Positions 35,138 through 45,030 of a stretch of 64,000 nt of DNA are shown here, piece after piece; positions within the stretch are counted from its first letter, which is position 1; each line of letters begins with the position of its first letter. The translations under genes and the position numbers were made by a program. Below the pieces are notes generated by a model. The model made no database searches. It was given only the letters and a program-made list of their open reading frames with translations, and was not told where the DNA came from. This DNA is from Lepidurus packardi (lineage: Eukaryota > Arthropoda > Branchiopoda > Notostraca > Triopsidae). Location of the stretch: the NCBI GenBank assembly GCA_023053545.1, contig JAKZAN010000006.1, forward strand, positions 6,577,001 to 6,641,000, written 5' to 3'.

Positions 35138-36181
35138 ATGGCTTCCAACGCAAACACGGGGTTTATCCATGACATTTCTGTGCTCCGTGACAATCAGAGT
35201 CCTTCAAAATTTGGCACCAAGTCCCAGAACTTCAGATTTTTTCTGCAAACGTCCCCAACGCAATACGAGGAATGCATTTCCTTTGTCCCAGGCTCATATA
35301 ACCGAATGAAGCGTTTTTTCGCCGAAAAAATACCCATCACCATCCGCCCATCACTGACCAGCCAAAGCGAACACCAGACACCTAAAAAGAAGACAAAATA
35401 CGACGTCATCAAAATTAATCAGGCATCGCAAGTGACCGAAGCAATCCCGCGTCCACCCTTTCAGTACGCTTCTCGCCCACAACAGCGAGCAACGCTTCAA
35501 ACCTGCACGCAATATCCCAACGAACGTTACCTGATCACCGTCCAGATTCAGCAAATCACGGAGGACCACAAGACCGCAACCGGCCAAATGTACAGAGAGG
35601 TCATCATTGCTGACGAAACTTCAGAAGCCAAATTAATCTGCTGGAAAAATCAAAACATAGACTTAGTCCTGAACCAAGTGTATGACATTACGGATGTTGT
35701 CTACAATCAGGATTATAACAACATAAGTCTAACGCAGCAGTCTCGCATCCAAGAATCGGCGACAAATCTTTCTGTACCCACACCACCAGCAACAATGGAA
35801 CCACCCAGACAACTAACCTTCAGCGGAGTCGCTCACTGCAACGTGCAGATTAACCGAACTTGCCTGGCCTGTAAGAAAAAAACAGAATGGGAGGACAACA
35901 ACGAAATTCTATTCCACTGCGGAAGTTGCAAACGGATGCAGCTCAACGCCACCACACCCCCGAACATTGAAGCCACGCTTGGGTTTCAACACGAATGCGA
36001 CATCCTGGAGGCTTCAATAAACAGCGAACTCCTGCAAAATATCTTCAGAAAAGCCGAAAACCAGGAGTTGACGCCACACAACACGACCGACTTGGTTATT
36101 AAGATTCTTACAGCAACGGACATCATATACACTGTGGATGAACAAAAAAAAGAAGTAGTTAACATTACCCAAAACCCTTAA
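35138..36181 (+). CDS. Helitron-encoded RPA-like single-strand DNA-binding protein
   Basis: The 347-aa product resembles the large subunit of replication protein A, which Helitrons often carry to protect single-stranded transposition intermediates. Residues about 125-205 form an OB fold (RYLITVQIQQI, REVIIADETSEAKLICW, VYDITDVVYNQDYNNISL). A C4 zinc ribbon follows (CLACKKKTEW...HCGSCKRMQ, about residues 248-268), and then a C-terminal OB-like region. The N-terminal 100 residues are low in recognisable motifs. The frame is intact from ATG 35138 to TAA, and the gene shares strand and neighbourhood with the Rep/helicase ORF. Confidence 0.85.
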   Translation: MASNANTGFIHDISVLRDNQSPSKFGTKSQNFRFFLQTSPTQYEECISFVPGSYNRMKRFFAEKIPITIRPSLTSQSEHQTPKKKTKYDVIKINQASQVTEAIPRPPFQYASRPQQRATLQTCTQYPNERYLITVQIQQITEDHKTATGQMYREVIIADETSEAKLICWKNQNIDLVLNQVYDITDVVYNQDYNNISLTQQSRIQESATNLSVPTPPATMEPPRQLTFSGVAHCNVQINRTCLACKKKTEWEDNNEILFHCGSCKRMQLNATTPPNIEATLGFQHECDILEASINSELLQNIFRKAENQELTPHNTTDLVIKILTATDIIYTVDEQKKEVVNITQNP

Positions 36182-36817
36182 AGAACCCATACTAATCCCC
36201 TCCACTATTTTGTGACATTTCTGTAATCATGTACCTGTATCCAAGACGATTTCAATATAAATGTTCCAATTAAACTGTCGTTTATTAATTATAACACTGC
36301 AATTCTTACAGGTAAAACCGCAACAGCTCCACAAGCCGCAAAACAAAGACTATATACCAAACGTGTCTACAATAAAAAAAAGGTTATTAATGTACCAATT
36401 CTTATCTTACAACAAGACGCGTTCCAAAACGAAATGCCAAAAAAATTGTCACACAAAAAAACTAAGCAATTAAAAAACTAAAGCAATAAAAACGAATACT
36501 CAAAATAATGCAATGAAACTACATTAAACAGACAAGTGGCAAAAACGACAACAGATACACCACCTAAGGCCAACGACGTCGTACTCAAATTTGCAAATAA
36601 ATACACAAATATCGCTTAACTCTCAGCTCTCTAAACACAACACTCCTTAGTAAAGCATAACGAAACTCATGACACACTAACATTCATACCCACAAAAACA
36701 AATTACCAAAACTACGCAGAAACAAATAAAACTTACCAAACAAAACAACACAGAATAATTACCAAACAGCTAATTATAACATGAAGCTATTGGTACCACT
36801 TACCGCTTGGCGGCGCT

Positions 36818-36936
36818 GATTATTTTACTCCAAAAGTGAAACAAATAAACGCTGCACGATATTACAGCTAAAAATGGCTTTCGAGCCGGAATGGATTATT
36901 TTACTCCAAAAGTGAAAAAAATGGCTCTCGAGCCGG
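36818..36936 (+). repeat. Duplicated subterminal motif of the Helitron 3' end
   Basis: A 24-bp motif starting gattattttactccaaaag is present identically at 36818-36841 and 36894-36917. Each copy is followed by atggctytcgagccgg (36874-36889 and 36921-36936). The pair stands just inside the terminal hairpin and may be a recognition repeat. Confidence 0.7.
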
Positions 36937-36969
36937 CATGGCCAAGCCCCCTTGGCAGCTGTTTAAGCC

Positions 36970-37010
36970 GCTATGACGTCATATGAAAAGTAACCGGGAG
37001 ACGTCATAGC
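36970..37010. repeat. Terminal hairpin, candidate Helitron 3' end
   Basis: GCTATGACGTC (36970-36980) and GACGTCATAGC (37000-37010) form a perfect 11-bp inverted repeat with a 19-base loop. Helitrons end close downstream of such a hairpin. No CTRR follows directly, which is acceptable for Helentrons. Confidence 0.65.
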
Positions 37011-37640
37011 AGAATAAACCTGTCCATGACGTAATATGAAAATAATTGATTGTTTTGCATCTGTTTAACGTATTTGTTTGTCAATGAGTTGAATTGATTT
37101 ATCGATGATATACATCTATATTCATGGGTGTTATATTGTCTTATTTTTGTATTTTTTCGTAATAAAGTTATTTGATCGTTTGCTCATCAGCCAATAGAAT
37201 TTATGTGCGTAGTTTTCACACTAGCGAAATAAAGAAGTATAACTAAATGAACTTTTGCATGACTTATACAGAAAAACTAGTGGTAGTTGTCGTTGCTGAA
37301 AAGTATGGGAAATGACGAGTCAAGGAAGTCAAAACGTTGTTGCTCCCAGAGATACGAACACCGGCATAGAACGCAAAGGGTCTTCTACCAAGTTTGCTCC
37401 TCGCCTGTCATAAGCGCTTCAGATTTATGAGCTTTGAGGAACAACTCGGACGCTCGGCGAGGACCTCAGTGTTACCGTGAGATGAGTAAAAGTTGTCGAA
37501 ACTCACCCTATGTAGAAGTTTGCTGGAGACGGAGGGAAATAAAAACGTTACATATTGGTCGACTACAAGACTAGGCTCCGCTTAAAGCCTTATGTACTCC
37601 TTTTTGCGAGCTCATAACGTTCCCAACCCTTATAGTGAAA

Positions 37641-38028
37641 TGGCGGACCAGCAAACAGAAGGTATAAGCTCTGACTACTCGTCGTTTAAGTGTGTTTTTG
37701 GCACTAATTAATTTGTTTACCTTAATTGCAGAAGACCAACGTAATGAAGTTGCCGCAGTGGCCGATGGAGCCTACCAATTGGCTTTTTTTAAGGGGTTGA
37801 TGGGGGCTGCAGTGGGTGCTGCAGTCACTGCAGCCCTCCAACATGGAGTGAACCCCGAGGCGGTGGAGGCGATTGCCCGCGGGGCAGCGGACGGAGTAGG
37901 CCCAAGGCTGGGAAGTATCCGCCGCCCGAGAGCGTAAGTTTTTGATTATCCTCTAATTATGCAGAAAACTTATGCTTTATTTTAGTTTCAGAGGGTATTG
38001 CAACAAATGCAAGGGGCGGGGCCATTAG
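37641..38028 (+). CDS. Small protein with C-terminal CxxC/zinc-knuckle-like tail
   Basis: I do not recognise this protein. Exons are about 37641-37662 (MADQQTE), 37733-37934 and 37986-38028, joined by GT-AG introns of 70 and 51 nt, giving 88 aa. The middle is Ala/Gly-rich and amphipathic (GLMGAAVGAAVTAALQHG, EAIARGAADGVGPRLG), then basic (SIRRPRAFRG), and the end is CNKCKGRGH, a CxxC pair with a terminal His as in half a zinc knuckle. The exons are GC-rich against AT-rich surroundings. It runs convergent to the MULE transposase, so it might be an accessory gene of that element, or an unrelated host gene. Confidence 0.5.
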
Positions 38029-38661
38029 AGAAGAATTGCCGCCGTCCAGAAAAGGCCGCCCAATAATTTTTTTTTTTTAATTATTCCAGTGAATGTATAC
38101 CTTTCACAATAAAAACAAAAACTTCAACTTACGAAGCGTTTACTTAATGATATTCATTTAATCTTTCGTGATATTGCAATATTTCTATTATGATCGTCGA
38201 TGTTGTTTTTAGTCACACAAATAGCAGTAAAGTCATCAAGTGCATGGACTAGTAATCTTAACCGAAATGCTGGGAAATATTCCTTGCATATATAAGAAAG
38301 TGTTCTTACAGATCTTGTGGTTCGGATTGGGAAAAGGTAAGACTGGTTATCTGGACAAGAAGTAAAGTTCCGGTCCGAAATGACTTAGAAATTGACACAA
38401 TGAAATATAAATAAATGCGGAAGTCCCGAATCTGTAGTTAGTATCAATGTAATTCAGACAACACCTCTAGGAGCAAAATACTAAATGCAATAGTTTTATT
38501 CTACAATGCAGTTCAGCTTTTGCCTCTAAAAATGGGTCCCCCTGGAACCCGATGTCTCTTGGAACAAAACGTTTCGTTTGGCCGTAGCTACGAATTTGTT
38601 AAGTTCACTTTGACATCTTTACTTCTTCACATCATCTCTTCGTACATCCAATATGAACAGG
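38029..38661. other. Gap between convergent genes
   Basis: AT-rich non-coding sequence separates the small plus-strand gene from the 3' end of the transposase. A poly-T run lies near 38068 and an AATAAA at about 38109-38114. No gene is seen. Confidence 0.4.
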
Positions 38662-40746
38662 TCAAATAATAATAACGCGAAAAACATAAGAAGAGAACAA
38701 AAAGTGAAACGTGCTTATATCTTTTTTAGGTTGACACAGGTATAGTAAATCTTCTAGATCATCAGGCAACAAATCTAAAAGCTTTAAATGAGGCTGCACC
38801 TTATTGGCACAGTAAGCATGATGCCACGTCCCGCATTCACTACAAGCAACCCAATTGTCTACACCAAACTCACTAGTAGGAGCATTTCTTTGCAAGCATA
38901 AATAACAGAATTGAGCAACCGTACTTCTCAGGACAGAGCCAGAATCTGCAAACCCATACTTTTCATAAACATCAGCTCCTTTGCTATTGTACGGTTTCCG
39001 AGTTGAATAAAATTCTCTTTGGGGTATGAGCCTGGAATTAGGACCAACTTTTATAACAGACTGGAATGTCTTTTGAATGATGGCTTCATCAGACCTTTTG
39101 CCTATCATAGCTACACTGTGCAGAGCAGAATCCATTTCTAAAAGCTGCTGATAAGTAAGACCTCGTTGAAGCGACCTTGCAACACAGGCCATGTTGTCCG
39201 TGATTCGTTTTTCTAATGCCGAACGGGTTTCTCTTCCCTTGGCTAGTCTCTTGTTTGGACTATTATAACTTTCCTTACAATCTACAATAGCTGCATTTTT
39301 AACGTGGGAGTGCCGCAAATGGTCAGGCAAATCGGGTACAACTTTGTGGATATGTTTGCACACATACCAGTTTTCATAAAAATCGTAGCAATCGCAATTA
39401 AAAACATGTCTGCAAGCTCCGCAATAACCGCATTTATTAATACAAGCGCAAAGTGTGTCAGAAAACCTAGTGACGGTGTAGTACCTATCCTCCGACTGAC
39501 TAGAATTCACTGTCCAGCATTTGTTTTCCTCTAAAACTGTTACATCTTCGTCCTTAATTTCCCTCGATTCCTTATGTCTCCTGTTAGTTTCGATGATGGT
39601 ATTGGTACTTAGGCCTCTTTCGGTCAACATGGATTCTTTATGTTCCCTAATTTCTACATGATCATGCATAATCTCAAGTAAACGGTCAAGTCTTCTGTTG
39701 AACTTTCCATCCAAAAATACGTACTTCAAATCCCGGTGAAAAGACTCTACTACCATATTAGTTCTCACTGGCAAATTGTGACAGTTGAAACCCGCCCACT
39801 CATTGACTCGGGGCGCATAGTAGTCAAGAAAATACTTCGCAAAAAGAGGAAGATGTTCTTCCGCGTAGGTTATAAAACACGTAAGCTTATTCGCAAATTT
39901 ACTTTCGTCTCTCTCGCGACTCACCACCCTAAGTAAGCTAAAAATTTGACAGGTTATAACCTGAGAATCTTCTTCATGACTAGTGACGGAACCGCGAAGC
40001 TGTTCCAGTCTTTTCTTCCAAGCTCTTTCCACATGCCAAATGCAAATTCTCCTCGTAGTAGATGAAGTGTCAAAGACATCTTTCCAAGCTAGCCAAAACT
40101 GATCAGCCATATCGCTCATAAACTCCGTTGTTCTAATTTCACCGACTTTTTCTTTAAGTTTCATAAAAAAGAGACGATATACTTCCCTATGTTCCCTGTC
40201 ACTTATTAGAAAAGCAACAGGATATCCAGCCCGAGCTTTATTCAAAACCATAACCGTTGTCAAGACAAACTGGTACTGGTTAACCTGATACGTGCTGTCT
40301 ATGCAAATACACTGGCTGCCGTACTCAAGTAATGCTTTCATTTGCGGTTCATACATGATGCCAAGCGCAAAGTTGGCCACCTGCAATTGACTTTCTTCGT
40401 CTATAATGCCCTGGTTCTTATAAAAGAATACTGGATTATCTAGCCTCACTGCCATCTCTTCAACCCACAAATCAACGCTTTCGTGATCTACAGAGTGTTT
40501 CCGGAAGGGATTTGGAATTTTGTTTTCGGCATTATGAAGATCCTTCATAGTAATAGCATTATCACGACAAGGAGGCTCATCTAAGTTCTCTCTCAAAATG
40601 CTTTGTATGATTTTACGTTTTGAGATACCGACAGTAAGTTTCTGTGCTATTAACTCTTGGGTTTCTTTGTGCAGACGGCATCTACCAGCAAGACGATCAT
40701 GAGGCACATGTGACCGACAGAACGTTACGTCACAATTACCTGACAA
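38662..40746 (-). CDS. MULE (Mutator-like) transposase with SWIM and PHD fingers, N-terminus incomplete
   Basis: A 694-aa uninterrupted frame encodes a Mutator-family DDE transposase. The core has CID150STYQ, FMSD212MADQFW, the family's C235-x2-H238 (ICIWHVERAWKK) and MVVE334SF as the third acidic residue. A SWIM zinc finger follows (C451-D-C453...C463-K-H465), then a PHD-like finger at about 614-671 (CYLC, CSECGTWHHAYC, LYLC). The frame begins inside the region VTFCRSHVPHD that in relatives follows an N-terminal zinc-binding domain. There is no good ATG at 40746 (the first codon is TTG), so the 5' end is truncated or spliced from an exon I could not find. A tRNA-derived repeat begins about 170 bp upstream. 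No terminal inverted repeats were found by eye. Confidence 0.85.
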   Translation of the reverse strand: MSGNCDVTFCRSHVPHDRLAGRCRLHKETQELIAQKLTVGISKRKIIQSILRENLDEPPCRDNAITMKDLHNAENKIPNPFRKHSVDHESVDLWVEEMAVRLDNPVFFYKNQGIIDEESQLQVANFALGIMYEPQMKALLEYGSQCICIDSTYQVNQYQFVLTTVMVLNKARAGYPVAFLISDREHREVYRLFFMKLKEKVGEIRTTEFMSDMADQFWLAWKDVFDTSSTTRRICIWHVERAWKKRLEQLRGSVTSHEEDSQVITCQIFSLLRVVSRERDESKFANKLTCFITYAEEHLPLFAKYFLDYYAPRVNEWAGFNCHNLPVRTNMVVESFHRDLKYVFLDGKFNRRLDRLLEIMHDHVEIREHKESMLTERGLSTNTIIETNRRHKESREIKDEDVTVLEENKCWTVNSSQSEDRYYTVTRFSDTLCACINKCGYCGACRHVFNCDCYDFYENWYVCKHIHKVVPDLPDHLRHSHVKNAAIVDCKESYNSPNKRLAKGRETRSALEKRITDNMACVARSLQRGLTYQQLLEMDSALHSVAMIGKRSDEAIIQKTFQSVIKVGPNSRLIPQREFYSTRKPYNSKGADVYEKYGFADSGSVLRSTVAQFCYLCLQRNAPTSEFGVDNWVACSECGTWHHAYCANKVQPHLKLLDLLPDDLEDLLYLCQPKKDISTFHFLFSSYVFRVIII

Positions 40747-40914
40747 ATGACTGATGCGACAAGTGATAAAACCAATACAAGAAACTCCTGTACGACAAGA
40801 GCCTAGACGTTTGAGACGTTTGAGTCATGGATACCGGGATGACACTCAAGTTGGGACCAGCACCACCGCGCCGCAGGGAGTTTGGAGAGAAAGACAAACA
40901 TGAAAATCCCATGG

Positions 40915-41115
40915 TAGAAGAAAAAATTTGCCCACGGAGAGTTTGACCCCTCTCCTCCATGGTGGAACCATGTGCGTTTGCGCAATACACCACTTCTTCA
41001 GATATACGTTGTAGGCGCGCGTTACATTAAAAACAATAATCCTTTCATAGTTGGAGTCAACCAGCAGGACTGCTGCACCTACGGTGGTACCACTTACACA
41101 TTTCGAGTAACTCTT
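40915..41115 (-). repeat. tRNA-derived repeat, copy 1 (divergent)
   Basis: Read on the minus strand this unit has the same order as the three copies to its right: a proximal block ending in GGTACCACC, an A-box-like stretch, a degenerate B box and a T-run (attttttctt). It is the most diverged copy and lies next to the transposase 5' end. Confidence 0.55.
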
Positions 41116-41247
41116 CTTAAAACATAACAAGTAAAACACAGAATAACTGAGGTGCAGAATAATGTAAAATAATTAAAATTAAAAAAAATTAAAGATACAG
41201 AATAATTTAAAACGAAATAGCTAAGAAAAAATGTCTCGTACCATAGT

Positions 41248-41440
41248 ACAAGAAAAAAATAATTGCCCACTGAGAGAATCGAACCCTCTCCACCATCGTA
41301 TCATTAGTTAAATGGTAAAGTATTAGTATGCAAGACTAATAGTATTATAATTGCATACTAATAGACATGCGCCCGCCCGTACATTATAAGCAAAAATCCT
41401 TGCACTAATTGAGTAAACTCATAACGATACCGCACCTACA
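41248..41440 (-). repeat. tRNA-derived repeat, copy 2
   Basis: The minus strand carries GAGGGTTCGATTCTC, which has a B box, followed by a T-run (tattttttt). The A-box half is altered by an AT-rich change around 41310-41350. Confidence 0.6.
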
Positions 41441-41487
41441 GAACAAGAAAAACACATAATAATTTAAATGCAGGATAATTTAAAATA

Positions 41488-41720
41488 ATACAAGAAAAAA
41501 ACTGCCATGCAGGGAATCGAACCCTCTCCACCGTTGTATCAGTAGTTGCCTCTGCCCACTACACCAATTCTTCCATACTACTATACATGCGTCCGTACAT
41601 TATACGCAAAAATCCTTACACTTTCGGAGTAAACTCATAACGCTACGGCACCTCCGGTGGTACCACTTACACATTAACTCAGACGGCACCTCCGGTGGTA
41701 CCACTTACACATTAACTCAG
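41488..41720 (-). repeat. tRNA-derived repeat, copy 3
   Basis: The minus strand has a consensus A box TGGTGTAGTGG, a consensus B box GGTTCGATTCC and then GTTTTTTTC, a Pol III terminator. The proximal block cggcacctccggtggtacca is itself duplicated (about 41645-41720). The acceptor stem does not pair, so this is not a canonical tRNA gene. Confidence 0.7.
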
Positions 41721-41985
41721 TAAAGCACAGAAGAGTAATTTATAGAGAATACACAGAATACAGAATAATTTTTCACATAATAAGTGAAAAGGAATTACGT
41801 GTACCATAGTACAAGGAGAAAACATTGCACATAATTAAACATAACATAATTTAAAACAGAAAAAGTAAAACACATAATAATTTAAATGCAGGATAATTTG
41901 AAATAATTAGAAACACAGAATAATTGAAGATACAGAATAAAAAGTAAAACACATAATAATTTAAATGCAGGATAATTTAAAATAA

Positions 41986-42162
41986 TACAAGAAAAAAACT
42001 GCCCATGAAGGGAATCGAACCCTCTCCACCGTTGTATCAGTAGTTGCCTCTGCCCACTACACCAATTCTTCCATACTTCTATACATGCGTCCGTACATTA
42101 TAGGCAAAAATCCTTACACTTTCGGAGTAAACTCATAACGCCACCGCGGCTCCGGTGGTACC
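41986..42162 (-). repeat. tRNA-derived repeat, copy 4
   Basis: This copy is nearly identical to copy 3, with the same A and B boxes, a paired T-arm and a terminal T-run. The AT-rich spacer with repeated cagaataattt and acacataataatttaaatg motifs separates it from copy 3. Orientation is the same in all four. Confidence 0.7.
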
Positions 42163-42716
42163 AATAGCAACACTGCTAATTATACACTTTTACAACAGAT
42201 CAAAACCAGTGTCGATTTTCTTAACATATAATAACACACATCAACACACGCTTGACCACCGTCATTCAACTACACAGCCATCTACCAGAACCACAGAACA
42301 CCACGTCATCCACAACTCACACGGACTCCCTGGCACAGCTTATTCGACAGTTCATCCTGTCGTCTTGTTCTGTACTGTAATTTTCTGCGCATTTAGAAAG
42401 TTTCAGATTCAGTCGAGAGCACGAGGTGTGAGTGTGGACCCTAATCGCAAGTTCAAGATTCGTTAGAAAGGTAAGTTTATATTTCCCCCTTGTCTGGCAT
42501 TGCTGATGATTGAGATACGGTAGTTCCTTAAAGCGGGTATTTTTTATTGTTGTTATTCAGCTTATGTTATATAGTCAGCCTGGTTATCTTATATTGTGAT
42601 GTAAGCATTAACCATTCTAGCTTAAGTTGAGCCTGTAAAGCTTCAAAAATGCGTTTTGTTTCTTTACAGGTTCATACATTCATAGGAGTAACGTAAGAGT
42701 CCCCTTTATTGATAAA
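42163..42716. other. CIAO1 upstream region
   Basis: No separate gene is supported. A donor-like AAAG/GTAAGT near 42470 and an acceptor-like tttacag near 42669 suggest a leader intron for CIAO1, with the leader exon within about 42300-42470. Confidence 0.4.
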
Positions 42717-43823
42717 ATGGTTCCAGAATTGGGACTCAGTCAGACTTTAAGTGGTCACACTGGTCAAGTATGGGATGTTGCTTGGAATCCGCAAGGAAAT
42801 ATTCTTGCCTCTTGTGGGGAAGACAAGACTATTAGAATTTGGAGCAAAGAAGCAGAAAAATGGGCGTGTAGGGCTATCTTGGCTGATGGCCATCAACGTA
42901 CCATTCGCTCTGTGGGTACATATAACTTTCTTCTTACTAAATACAAAAATCAGCTAACCAGGGTTTATCGCGTTTGCTTTAGCTTGGTCTCCTTGTGGTT
43001 CCATGCTGGCATCAGCCAGCTTCGATGCAACTTGTTGCATCTGGGATAAAAAGTCAGGCGAATGGGAATGCACTGCTACGTTAGAGGGCCACGAAAACGA
43101 GGTCAAAAGTGTAGCTTGGTCTCCATCAGGCCAGTTTCTGGCTACTTGCTCACGAGACAAAAGTGTATGGGTTTGGGAAGTCGACGAAGATGGCGAGTTT
43201 GAATGCGCAGCCGTTTTAAATGCTCACACACAGGTGTTGTTAATTAAATCATACCTATAAGCAAATCGCTACCCCAAACCTGTTTCCTACAGGACGTTAA
43301 AAGAGTTATCTGGCACCCGACTTTGGATATAATAGCCTCCGCTAGCTATGACAATACTATTAAGCTATTCAAACAAGACGACGACGATTGGATTTGCTTT
43401 GACACTATATCAGGCCACGAGTCCACCGTATGGAGTCTGGCATTCAAAGCTGACGGCACTGAATTAGCATCTTGCTCCGATGATCGTTCTCTAAAAATTT
43501 GGAAAGAAACTAGTGGTTCCAAAAATGCCAAACAAGATCTAACGTATAGGTGCATTGCATCTTTGACGGGTTTTCACACAAGAGCTATCTATGATGTCGA
43601 TTGGAGTCCTTTGACGGATTTCATCGCCACATCCTCCGGCGATGATGCCATTCGAATTTTCAGTAGGTCTGTTGAGAACCCTGAGAACTTTGATTTGGTT
43701 TTACATGTTCCTCGAGCGCATGACCAGGACGTCAATGCCGTTGCGTGGAATCCGACATTGGAAAGCATTTTAGCCTCTACGTCTGATGATGGCACCGTGA
43801 AAATATGGCATTTCAAACCCTAA
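42717..43823 (+). CDS. CIAO1: CIAO1, WD40 subunit of the cytosolic Fe-S targeting complex
   Basis: CIAO1 is a seven-bladed WD40 propeller that, with CIAO2 and MMS19, delivers [4Fe-4S] clusters to cytosolic and nuclear proteins. Exons are 42717-42915, 42983-43233 and 43293-43823, about 326 aa (human 339). Repeats are easily read: [17 protein letters not shown]...[20 protein letters not shown]...[24 protein letters not shown]...[21 protein letters not shown]...[22 protein letters not shown]...[20 protein letters not shown]...DAIRIF and [13 protein letters not shown]...GTVKIW. The ENEVKSVAW and [12 protein letters not shown] blocks are diagnostic of CIAO1 among WD proteins. The gene appears intact and ends tail-to-tail with the next gene, about 110 bp away. 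Confidence 0.94.
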
Positions 43824-43936
43824 AAATCAGTATATTTGTGTGACTAGTGGGATAGAATATCTTAACGAGGGAAATACAATCTTTTGGTTAACTTAGTAGA
43901 TAACAATGAGATGTCAGGGTTTAGAAACTACGACAC

Positions 43937-44969
43937 TTAAATTAACGGAGTTGGTTGGTAGGCGTCAGCGAAAGACTGGAGAAATACGGCTGCGGCTGCC
44001 AAAGCGGTTTCCGCTTCGAAGGTGACCTCATCGGCACGATACTATTTTGTAATTCACTTTAGCATATGGAATCAGGTAATCTTAGTAATGTTTCTCAGCT
44101 TGTTAGAAAAACTGTACCTCGTCGTCAGTCTCTTCGGATTCATCCGCCTTCTGGCCGAGTACGGCTCTTGTTTGCTTAACGAGGTACCGGGCAACATCAA
44201 CAGCAGAATCCTACATAGAGACATACTTCGTTACAATTTTGAAACAAGTCGTTTGCGCTCTTGCCTCCACAGCTTGTTCGAAAAACGGAGCTTCGAAAGA
44301 AGCAATGCCTATTGCGTTGAGAACATCCATGGTGAGGTCTTTAGCCATTTTGGCACGAGATGCCTAATAGTACAATGTTGTATGCATGAGATTGAACACA
44401 CTGGTTATCATATAATACTTCGTCGGATGTAAAGTAAGACTTGGCGATGCTTTGACCCGCCGTGAAAATCTCGGAGAGTACTTCTTTGTTCTAAAATTTA
44501 GTAAAGTTAGCTTTTTTCCAGTGTTAAAAATATGACTGACTTGGTTAAAGAATCCATCCTCTCGTGAAAATTCGTCGTGTAAAGTCATCGCTCCATCGAT
44601 AGCAGCCCTTCCTACATCACTTCCGAGAAGCGACATCTGATGCATGACGTATATCAGACTTTAAGATTATGAGTAGTTTAAAACTAAATCCCCTTGGGAA
44701 ACTTACCATGTCTAAGCCAAGACTTTTGGTATTTGGTTTTCCCTGGTTTAGGAGACTAGCAAGGATAGTACTGATGATTTGGCCAAACGGCTTGGGATAT
44801 CCATGTAAATAAGAATTGAGTTATTGCAACCCAATATTCGACAAAGGTTATGTGTTCATGAAGGTAAACTTACGTCGGGGTTACTTGGTGTAGCGGGTGT
44901 AACCAGGTCGCCAGGCGCTGCTTGCGTCCATCCTACAAGCACACATAATAGTACGACAGAGAACTTCAT
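43937..44969 (-). CDS. Secreted all-helical protein, unrecognised family
   Basis: Seven exons on the minus strand (44874-44969, 44707-44790, 44541-44636, 44419-44490, 44271-44363, 44118-44210, 43937-44026) join, all in phase 0, to 207 aa. A signal peptide is clear (MKFSVVLLCVLVGWTQA, cut before APGDL). The rest is a chain of amphipathic Ala/Leu-rich helices without cysteine, for example IISTILASLLNQG, DVGRAAIDGAMTL, EVLSEIFTAGQSIAK and LAAAAVFLQSFADAY. Every internal exon is a whole number of codons. A TAT-rich box (GAATATAAAG, 45021-45030) stands 52 bp upstream of the ATG. The family is unknown to me; such helical bundles occur in salivary, seminal and lipid-binding proteins. The border of exon 5 (44271) is the least sure. 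Confidence 0.7.
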
Positions 44970-45020
44970 CTTTTTTGGATTGCACGAAGTTACACTGCGG
45001 TTATGGGCAACGGAGTCTCG

Positions 45021-45030
45021 CTTTATATTC
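45021..45030 (-). promoter_or_regulatory. TATA-like box of the secreted helical protein gene
   Basis: GAATATAAAG on the minus strand lies 52 bp upstream of the start codon at 44969. Confidence 0.5.

Larger units (their letters stand above)
23200..37020 (+). mobile_element. Large autonomous Helitron (Helentron/Helitron2 type)
   Basis: One element of about 13.8 kb explains the stretch between MRPL57 and the next cluster. It contains 5' tandem repeats, an intronless HUH Rep/SF1 helicase/EEP endonuclease polyprotein (24172-32139), an RPA-like single-strand-binding gene (35138-36181), a duplicated subterminal motif and an 11-bp-stem hairpin near the right end (36970-37010). A C-terminal EEP endonuclease is the hallmark of Helentron-type elements. 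Both reading frames are intact over long distances, so the copy is probably young. The exact termini are not fixed: Helentrons insert without target-site duplication and I cannot compare with an empty site. Confidence 0.8.
36182..37640. other. Helitron 3' region and right flank
   Basis: AT-rich sequence follows the RPA gene up to about 36780. The subterminal repeats and hairpin of the element lie at 36818-37010. From about 37011 to 37640 there is no supported gene; the right part is the upstream flank of the small gene at 37641. Confidence 0.45.

Noticed and set aside
37200..41150. Terminal inverted repeats for the MULE
   Set aside because: Comparing the sequence left of 37640 with the reverse complement right of 40746 showed no convincing match, so no element border is claimed.
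40915..42162. True tRNA genes
   Set aside because: A and B boxes and T-arms are good, but the seven bases before the A box do not pair with the 3' end, so the acceptor stem fails.
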